A stretch of 27,502 nucleotides of DNA from the NCBI GenBank assembly GCA_015057205.1, contig SVEW01000010.1, positions 1 through 27,502 on the forward strand. The letters run 5' to 3'. The stretch is from Lachnospiraceae bacterium. Its GTDB lineage: Bacteria > Bacillota > Clostridia > Lachnospirales > Lachnospiraceae. The notes under the pieces are model-generated. The model worked only from the letters and a program-made list of their open reading frames with translations, ran no database searches and was not told the origin of the DNA. Positions 22,517 through 27,502 of the stretch are shown here, piece by piece (the first letter of the stretch is position 1; the number at the start of each line of letters is the position of its first letter). The translations under genes were made by a program, and so were the position numbers.

Positions 22517-23596
22517 CTACACTCGCTCATAACATTTCAAATAACGTCCCTGTCCTTCGTAATAAACCGGACGCTCTACAAACCCACGCCGCACCAGCTG
22601 TTCATTCACTTCCCCAAAAATCAAATGATATAACTCATTCGCTATATCTGCCACCGGAACCTGATGCTTGTTTGCCAATAATTCCTTACAGTCTTTAATT
22701 TGGTTTAGTGCCCCAAGCAGTGGCTTCTTAACCTCCGGAAGCATATCCTCATACATTTCCTCCACTACATAACGAGCCAGGCTGTCATAGATTGGCACAC
22801 ATGGCACGCCGTCCTTCGTGTAGCCAAAATAATCGAAAATTGTCTTGTAAGTCTCGGCCACATCATAGCCATCAAGCAACCGCTCATACTGTATCGCCAG
22901 CACTTCCCGATCCGGAATCCGAATTGCCCTCTCTTCTTCCGTAAGGTTTCCCGTCTCCATACGTCTTATATGCCGGTAAAAGTCTCTTCGATTCCCAGCC
23001 GCATCCCCAAAGGAGGAAAACACGCCGCGTGTTGTAGCCAGTCGATTATAAGAACACAATAATCCATTGCTGTATTTCTGCAATTTCTCGGACTGTTCAT
23101 AAAGAACCATGAGGTAATCAAGGCCGCTTGGATTCACTTTCGAGGTGGTAACCACCCCTTCTTTTTCCAAAAAATCAAACATGTAGCCATCAAATATCTG
23201 GCCACACAATAAGTGATACAAATTCACCTTTTCCGAAAATCCATTTTCTATCTTTTTTACCAGGCGCTTCAAGCTCCCCAATCGCAACGCCAGTGCATCC
23301 ACAATAGCAAGTGCCGCCTGCTGGGATAACCATTGCAGATTCTCATAATCTTTTTCCACAAAAATCGGACAGTCAAATCCAATTCTTCCATCCTTTTCCG
23401 TCAACGCTCCTATATGTATCAATTGTTCCAACAAGTCCGCCTTTAGACAATTCTCTGTCATCAGACTATACGGTTTTTTCTCTGCTATTTCCGTTAAAAA
23501 TGCAAAAACTTCGTCCTGGGACATTACATAGCGCGGGTTATCTTTGTACACTGGCGTATAATCAAAATTCTCATAATAGTATACATCGAATTCCAT
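22517..23596 (-). CDS. Unrecognised 359-residue cytoplasmic protein in a GNAT cluster
   Basis: I do not recognise a family. The protein is acidic to neutral, without signal peptide or membrane segments, and reads as mostly helical. The N-terminal third (VMSQDEVFAFLTEIAEKKP, CLKADLLEQLIHIGALTEKDGRIGFDCPIFVEKDY) resembles a winged-helix-like layout: helices followed by a short beta wing. The remainder contains long helices with scattered aromatic residues and a C-terminal LVRRGFVERPVYYEGQGRYLKCYERV. Site GGGGGAAGGA precedes the ATG. It begins 12 bases after the small GNAT and ends 19 bases before the double GNAT, so all three are probably co-transcribed and may modify or sense a shared substrate. 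A DNA-binding role is only a possibility. Confidence 0.7.
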   Translation of the reverse strand: MEFDVYYYENFDYTPVYKDNPRYVMSQDEVFAFLTEIAEKKPYSLMTENCLKADLLEQLIHIGALTEKDGRIGFDCPIFVEKDYENLQWLSQQAALAIVDALALRLGSLKRLVKKIENGFSEKVNLYHLLCGQIFDGYMFDFLEKEGVVTTSKVNPSGLDYLMVLYEQSEKLQKYSNGLLCSYNRLATTRGVFSSFGDAAGNRRDFYRHIRRMETGNLTEEERAIRIPDREVLAIQYERLLDGYDVAETYKTIFDYFGYTKDGVPCVPIYDSLARYVVEEMYEDMLPEVKKPLLGALNQIKDCKELLANKHQVPVADIANELYHLIFGEVNEQLVRRGFVERPVYYEGQGRYLKCYERV

Positions 23597-23608
23597 GATT
23601 CCTTCCCC

Positions 23609-24031
23609 CTACTTTTTATACATTACTTTCCGTAGCGCAGGCCCGCAAAACTCATGTGGCACCAGCTTAAAACCCATTTTTTCGTAAAAGCCTTCTTTTC
23701 CTTTCTCAGCAAGCAACTGCACGCTCACACGACTTCCGGGCAGCATGCCCTCTTCTATCCAGCTAAGTAACCCTTTTACCAGTTGCGTACCAATCCCAAA
23801 ATGTTGGTATTCCGGCCTCACTACCACATCTACTATAATGTAAAACATGCTGTCACCTACGGCTCTGGCCATACCTACCGTCTTTCCATCTACTTTTGCA
23901 ACCTGCGCTACAGCACTTTTGCTTAACGCTTCCTCTGCCTGCTGCCTGCAAAAATTTTCCCATCCCACAGATGCGCGAAGCTCTTTGTAGGTTTCGTAAT
24001 CAATCATTTGCTTTTCTATACAAACTTTCAT
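23609..24031 (-). CDS. GNAT family N-acetyltransferase
   Basis: A single GNAT domain of about 140 residues. It shows AQVAKVDGKTVGMARAVGD, IIVDVVVRPEYQHFGIGTQLVKGLLSWIE with the acetyl-CoA loop QHFGIG, and a C-terminal EGFYEKMGFKLVPHEFCGPALRKVMYK. The pattern VVRPEYQ-x-x-GIG and GFYEKMGF is typical of small-molecule acetyltransferases; the substrate is unknown. The frame can begin with a GTG at 24046, but that GTG overlaps the only AGGAG sequence, so I prefer the ATG at 24029-24031, whose AGGAG lies about 14 bases away; the start is therefore uncertain by five codons. It is the first gene of a three-gene cluster; no clear promoter is visible upstream, where a sensor-gene remnant sits. Confidence 0.85.
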   Translation of the reverse strand: MKVCIEKQMIDYETYKELRASVGWENFCRQQAEEALSKSAVAQVAKVDGKTVGMARAVGDSMFYIIVDVVVRPEYQHFGIGTQLVKGLLSWIEEGMLPGSRVSVQLLAEKGKEGFYEKMGFKLVPHEFCGPALRKVMYKK

Positions 24032-24073
24032 TGTTTCTTCTAGCACTCCTGTTGTTTCTTATGAATACTTTGT

Positions 24074-24247
24074 CTAGCTTTGGATAATATTTCTATCGTA
24101 ACGAATCAATCCACTATAACTTCCAATCCAAATAAAGCCCTCCGACGTCTCCGCAATTGCATTCGCTTCGGACGTAGGAAGGCCATTGGTGTTATCGTAT
24201 AAAACCGCAGAATATCCCTCATCGCTATTGCCATATACAATCATCAT
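24074..24247 (-). pseudogene. Remnant of a two-component-regulator propeller sensor protein
   Basis: A 57-codon open frame on the minus strand encodes GYSAVLYDNTNGLPTSEAN followed by AIAETSEGFIWIGSYSGLIRYD, the signature of one blade of the Reg_prop/ligand-binding sensor propeller (N-x-NGLP, then G-x-IWIG-x-x-x-GL-x-RYD). Such blades occur in tandem at the N-terminus of large sensor kinases, GGDEF proteins and regulators of 700 residues or more. Here one blade is complete, an in-frame TAG follows it, and a stop also lies a few codons before the ATG. No other blades, signal peptide, kinase or output domain is found nearby. It is most likely a relic of a deleted sensor gene; a free-standing mini-protein is possible but it has no recognisable ribosome binding site. 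Confidence 0.75.
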
Positions 24248-24261
24248 GAATATTGTATATG
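24232..24261. repeat. Perfect 10-bp inverted repeat
   Basis: CATATACAAT (24232-24241) and ATTGTATATG (24252-24261) are exact reverse complements separated by 10 bases. They span the start codon of the sensor remnant, 33 bases past the DUF2207 stop. There is no T-tract, so it may be an operator, an mRNA-stabilising hairpin, or a scar of the deletion. Confidence 0.6.
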
Positions 24262-24294
24262 GAACTTTTGTCTAGAATGTGTTTTCGAATTGTT

Positions 24295-26175
24295 TTACCA
24301 GGCGCCGCCGCCACCGCCGCCTCCGCCTCCGCCGGAGAATCCGCCACCGGAACTTCCGCCGGAAAAACCACCGGAACTGCCGGATGATGGTGTTGGTGGA
24401 ACCGCACTCTTTGTACAAGACCTCACCATATCGTGGCACCATGCACTGCTATAAAGAAACGTTCCCATGTCACCTTGATACCAGGACGGCTGCTGAATTC
24501 TGATATTCTCAAAATGTTTCGTCCACTCCGTATCTAATCCCAGCACAGCCGCATAGGGTAAAATATGATAAAAATACTCCGGATCTTCCTCCGAAAGTTG
24601 TAATATCCGCTCGTATTCCGCTTCTTTGATAAATCTGCGGAAGCCAATTACTCTTCCCATTAATTCGGTACTCTTCTTCGTTCGTTTTTGCATAATAATG
24701 GAAAAGAAATACAGGATAACCTGCGCTCCTACATAGGTAAAAATCACACTCTTCACCTGATAGTCCATCGCTAATCCGGCAATAGCCACAACTCCAATTG
24801 CATAAAGCAAAACGCCTACTATCATGCGTACTATTCCTTTACCGCTATGGGTGCTCAGATTATCGAATCCCTTCCATCCCAAGTACATACCGGCCAAAGC
24901 AAATGCCCCCGGTATAACAGCTAAATAAAAACCATCCATTCCTTCAAACGCCATCATGAGAACCATCATATTTATCAGGGCAAATAGTCCACACGCCCAA
25001 CGGCTCACACAAGAACTTGCGCTAAATACCTCTCCGTAATGCCCCTCATATTCAGCCTTTACTTGCTCTTTGGCATCCTGAAGGGGTTCATAGAATGACT
25101 TTGGCGGTTTCTTAGTGCTAAATTTCTTACGGTTCTTAAACATTCCGTTCAGGAACAAACACATAGATCTCGGCTCACTACTACCCATCATATCGTTTCT
25201 ATATAAGGTAAAATGCTTCTGGTCTGCATCCGGTTCAATGGTAAGATACCCCTTATCCGCAAGATAAAATACCGATGTCATCATCTCCGCATCCGACAGA
25301 TCCTCGTCCAATGCATATCCAAGCTCAGCCGGAGTCATGTCATCCGGTGGATAAAACTCCACCGTTTCCACAATTTTTTCATCTCTTCCGTATTTTATCC
25401 ACAAAAAAACGGCAATAATTGCGGAAATAACCGTCACCATAAAAATCAGAACAAAACGAAATCTATGTACCTCGACAATACTCTTTGCATCTTTCCAATA
25501 ACCATTTGCAAGACCGGTATCCCGTAAAGTAACGCCATATCCCTTCGGAAGATTCTTACCTTGCATAGTCAAACGGTTGCCGTCAATTTCACTTTTAAAA
25601 TAGTTTGCCCATGCAGTAGAATCGCTTTCCCCATAGGGACCTGCATAAATTTCTAAATTTTGCCAATCAATTTCCTCCGGCATAACCAAGGTTAGCTTAC
25701 TTTGTCTGATAGATGTTTCCCACTCCGTCGGCAACAGATTCTGTGCAAGAAAGTCTGCCTTGTCATTATCCTCTTTGAAGTAACGAATTTTATAATGAAG
25801 CTTATAGGTCTGATCACCAAAAACATATTTACTGCCATCACCAATACGAATGACTGTGTTATTGCTTTCTTCTTCCACCTTACAGGGATGACCATCCACC
25901 ACAATATCCGTCACTTCATACGTACCATCCTTTGCAACCGGAATATTCCGTGTAATTCCATGATGACGTTTTCTGAAATCCACCTTAATCTCTTCTGTAA
26001 TGGTTGCCACGTGAGCGGTATCAAATTCCACTTTCACGTCAAACTGTTTGGTCACGTAATCGTTCGGATTGGAATCCTGATATTCCTCCGCATATACCGC
26101 CGTTCCCGGTAGCACCAAAAGTGCCAACGCGCACAGTAATGCTCCAATACACTTTATCCTCTGTCCTATTCTCAT
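24295..26175 (-). CDS. DUF2207 membrane protein with glycine-rich C-terminus
   Basis: This 626-residue protein has an N-terminal signal peptide (to about AVYAEE, residue 30), then a beta-rich extracellular DUF2207 domain (residues 40-230) with VKVEFDTAHVATITEEIKVDF, HHGITRNIP and KLHYKIRYF. A transmembrane segment follows (about 240-260, FVLIFMVTVISAIIAVFLW). The cytoplasmic part starts VEFYPPDDMTPAELGYALDE and contains a winged-helix-like AELGY/YLADKGYLTIE region. Further hydrophobic helices lie between residues 390 and 500. The C-terminus is glycine- and serine-rich and ends in a run of ten Gly, Ala, Trp. DUF2207 proteins are frequently encoded next to LemA and have no proven biochemical activity. 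Here the start codon overlaps the LemA stop by one base (TAATG), so the two are co-translated. Confidence 0.9.
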   Translation of the reverse strand: MRIGQRIKCIGALLCALALLVLPGTAVYAEEYQDSNPNDYVTKQFDVKVEFDTAHVATITEEIKVDFRKRHHGITRNIPVAKDGTYEVTDIVVDGHPCKVEEESNNTVIRIGDGSKYVFGDQTYKLHYKIRYFKEDNDKADFLAQNLLPTEWETSIRQSKLTLVMPEEIDWQNLEIYAGPYGESDSTAWANYFKSEIDGNRLTMQGKNLPKGYGVTLRDTGLANGYWKDAKSIVEVHRFRFVLIFMVTVISAIIAVFLWIKYGRDEKIVETVEFYPPDDMTPAELGYALDEDLSDAEMMTSVFYLADKGYLTIEPDADQKHFTLYRNDMMGSSEPRSMCLFLNGMFKNRKKFSTKKPPKSFYEPLQDAKEQVKAEYEGHYGEVFSASSCVSRWACGLFALINMMVLMMAFEGMDGFYLAVIPGAFALAGMYLGWKGFDNLSTHSGKGIVRMIVGVLLYAIGVVAIAGLAMDYQVKSVIFTYVGAQVILYFFSIIMQKRTKKSTELMGRVIGFRRFIKEAEYERILQLSEEDPEYFYHILPYAAVLGLDTEWTKHFENIRIQQPSWYQGDMGTFLYSSAWCHDMVRSCTKSAVPPTPSSGSSGGFSGGSSGGGFSGGGGGGGGGGAW

Positions 26176-26726
26176 TAAAATTTCACCTTTACATTCTGGC
26201 GCTCTGCCTCATCCGCCACTTCAAACATTGTTGCTTTTTCAAAATGGAATAAGCTAGCAATAATATTAGTCGGAATCATCATAACGTCGTTGTTATAGTT
26301 ACGAACAACCGCATTGTAGAATTTTCTGGAATTGGCAATATCTTCTTCCACCTTCTGAAGCTGTCCCTGCAAATCCATAAAACTGGTATTTGCCTTCAAA
26401 TCCGGATAGCTCTCTGCCAATGCAAACACATTGCGAAGAGCTCCTCCAAGGGCCGCCTCCTTCTGCGCGCGTTCCTCCATATTCTTAGCACTTCCCGCCG
26501 CATTTCTGGCCGCAATGACTTTCTCTAAGGTTTCACTTTCATGTTTCGCATAGCCCTTAACGGTCTCTACTAAATTCGGGATTAAGTCGAAACGCTTCTT
26601 CATATACACATCCATGGTGGAGAACGCCTCTTCCACCTTGTTCTTTCCCCTCACTAATTTGTTGTAGCTTGCCACTATCCACAAAATCAGTAATACGACT
26701 ACCGCAATAATAATGTATTTTGTCAT
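26175..26726 (-). CDS. LemA family protein
   Basis: This 183-residue protein is a typical LemA: an N-terminal membrane anchor (IIIAVVVLLILWIVASYNKLV), then VEEAFSTMDVYMKKRFDLIPNLVETVKGYAKHESETLEKVIAARN, AESYPDLKANTSFMDLQGQLQ, and EEDIANSRKFYNAVVRNYNNDVMMIPTNIIASLF. These are the hallmark LemA helices, with the RxDLIPNLV and YPxLKANxxF motifs. The protein is predicted to have its helical bundle outside or at the membrane surface, attached by the N-terminal anchor. Its function is not established; it is a common partner of DUF2207 membrane proteins. The start follows the PH-domain gene by 9 bases and the end overlaps DUF2207 by one base, indicating one operon. Confidence 0.95.
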   Translation of the reverse strand: MTKYIIIAVVVLLILWIVASYNKLVRGKNKVEEAFSTMDVYMKKRFDLIPNLVETVKGYAKHESETLEKVIAARNAAGSAKNMEERAQKEAALGGALRNVFALAESYPDLKANTSFMDLQGQLQKVEEDIANSRKFYNAVVRNYNNDVMMIPTNIIASLFHFEKATMFEVADEAERQNVKVKF

Positions 26727-26735
26727 TTCACCCTC

Positions 26736-27098
26736 CTAGTTTAATTCATCATCATCTTCTGTTTCCAGCATCATCTCACGGTTAACAACACGTTTCTTCT
26801 CACGATTCTGTTCAACCAACTCAGATAACTGTTCCTTCACCTTTCGTGAATCCTTAATATTCTGGATTACGAAATTTCCCTGGGATTTATCGCTGGAGTT
26901 CACATAAATCGAACCAACACGAAACAGTTTCTGCGAAAGTGTCTGTTCTAAGCGCAAATCCATAATGCGATATAATCGCACCTCATCTTCTACCGTCTTA
27001 AGAAGTCCGCGCTTAATGAAAAAGCGCTCCTCATCAAAACTATATTGGGTGAAGCTGATTGGCATCCCCAAATGTCTCTTTCTGTCTTGCCATAGCAT
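26736..27098 (-). CDS. Bacterial PH domain protein (YdbS-like, bPH_2)
   Basis: This is a 120-residue protein consisting mainly of a bacterial PH domain (PF03703-type): ISFTQYSFDEERFFIKRGLLKTVEDEVRLYRIMDLRLEQTLSQKLFRVGSIYVNSSDKSQGNFVIQNIKD. The GLL-x(6)-V-R-L-Y-R-I-x-D-L segment and QKLFRVGSIYV are family hallmarks. The C-terminal 40 residues are a charged helix. Unlike many YdbS proteins it has no membrane spans of its own. The frame is open from 27140, but the ATG at 27096-27098 has AAGGAGG 8 bases upstream and is preferred. It is the first gene of the PH-LemA-DUF2207 operon, so it is likely a peripheral partner of these membrane proteins. Confidence 0.85.
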   Translation of the reverse strand: MLWQDRKRHLGMPISFTQYSFDEERFFIKRGLLKTVEDEVRLYRIMDLRLEQTLSQKLFRVGSIYVNSSDKSQGNFVIQNIKDSRKVKEQLSELVEQNREKKRVVNREMMLETEDDDELN

Positions 27099-27151
27099 AT
27101 TGCGTTTCCTCCTTGTACTTTTCTTTATCTTATTATACACTAAAACATTCC

Positions 27152-27502
27152 TTAGGAAAATCTAATTTCTTCTATTAAAGGCAACGTCTCTTCCATTTGT
27201 TTCACTGTTAAGTTAGAATAGTTTACTATAAATAAACGATCCCCCACTTTCTCTCCGGTTAACATATAATCGGACAGTGCCTTCATCCGGATTCCATTTT
27301 TCAAAAGTCTGTCTTTTATCTCATCTTCTGACAATTCTATTTTCAACCTTACCCAAAAATGAAGTCCGGAATCATTTTCAATAATCTCGCAAATATTTCC
27401 CACCTTACTATTTTGAATAAGTTCTATCACTCGCTTGCGTTTCTTCATATAGTGGAGGCGCATACGATTAATGTGTTTTTCAAAATATCCCTGTCTGATA
27501 AA
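27152..27502 (-). CDS. MocR/PdxR-type GntR-aminotransferase regulator, C-terminal part (partial)
   Basis: The frame is open to the window edge and encodes the last 116 residues of a fold-type I aminotransferase domain of the MocR/PdxR kind. Typical features are FIRQGYFEKHINRMRLHYMKKR, where MocR proteins have the HIRRMR segment, GLHFWVRLKI, a helix ending GIRMKALSDYM, and FIVNYSNLTVKQMEETLPLI near the end. The N-terminal winged helix and PLP lysine lie beyond the window, so target and cofactor use cannot be checked. MocR proteins commonly regulate vitamin B6 or amino-acid metabolism. The gene ends 53 bases before the chosen PH-domain start, with no clear terminator between, so read-through into the PH-LemA-DUF2207 genes is possible. 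Confidence 0.82.
   Translation of the reverse strand, partial: FIRQGYFEKHINRMRLHYMKKRKRVIELIQNSKVGNICEIIENDSGLHFWVRLKIELSEDEIKDRLLKNGIRMKALSDYMLTGEKVGDRLFIVNYSNLTVKQMEETLPLIEEIRFS

Noticed and set aside
24279..24503. Arg-rich plus-strand frame opposite the DUF2207 glycine tail
   Set aside because: It is the antisense of GGC/GGN codons of the glycine-rich C-terminus.

Overview
The window looks like chromosomal DNA of a low-to-moderate GC Gram-positive Clostridium relative, most likely a Lachnospiraceae member. Pointers are strong AGGAGG ribosome binding sites, sigma-A type promoters, and families common in that group: DUF6033, DUF3842, GH114, a tandem-Ig S-layer-like protein and an AAA-ATPase/PD-(D/E)XK protein. 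This placement is inferred from gene content only. No rRNA, tRNA, CRISPR array, IS element or integrase was seen.

Layout. 1-2.8 kb is accessory: a 5'-truncated copy of an AAA-ATPase/nuclease gene, a small putative toxin-antitoxin pair (DUF4258 plus a YgiT-type zinc protein), and an intact copy of the same AAA-ATPase/nuclease family. 2.9-6.3 kb is one large secreted S-layer-like protein, preceded by an AT-rich gap of almost 1 kb. 7.2-8.9 kb holds an unrecognised small protein, a reduced sigma-70-like protein and a rhodanese. 9.0-15.7 kb is a likely six-gene transcription unit on the minus strand: larB-larC-larE (nickel-pincer nucleotide cofactor synthesis), DUF3842, a REC-GGDEF-EAL-REC c-di-GMP protein and a UDP-sugar pyrophosphorylase. 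It is bounded by terminators at about 15.78 kb and 8.98 kb. 15.8-17.6 kb is a BlaI/BlaR1-like pair with two matching dyads over its promoter. 18.0-19.8 kb carries a cytidylate-kinase-like protein, a CheC/FliY-type phosphatase and an OhrR-like MarR regulator with a promoter and overlapping palindrome. 19.8-21.5 kb is a DUF6033-GH114 pair behind a possible sigma-28 promoter. 21.5-24.0 kb is a GNAT - unknown - double-GNAT cluster. 24.07-24.25 kb is a remnant of a propeller-type sensor protein. 24.3-27.1 kb is a bacterial-PH - LemA - DUF2207 membrane operon. The window ends inside the C-terminus of a MocR/PdxR-type regulator.

How the parts may work together. LarB, LarC and LarE make a cofactor whose known client is lactate racemase LarA, but no larA is present here, so the client must lie elsewhere. 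The c-di-GMP phosphodiesterase and sugar-nucleotide enzyme share that transcription unit. The BlaI/BlaR1-like pair has the transmembrane protease but an acidic tail in place of a beta-lactam sensor. Oddities most worth checking are the sigma-70-like protein lacking DNA-contacting regions, the six-gene lar unit, the altered BlaR1-like sensor, and the degenerate REC and GGDEF domains in the c-di-GMP protein.
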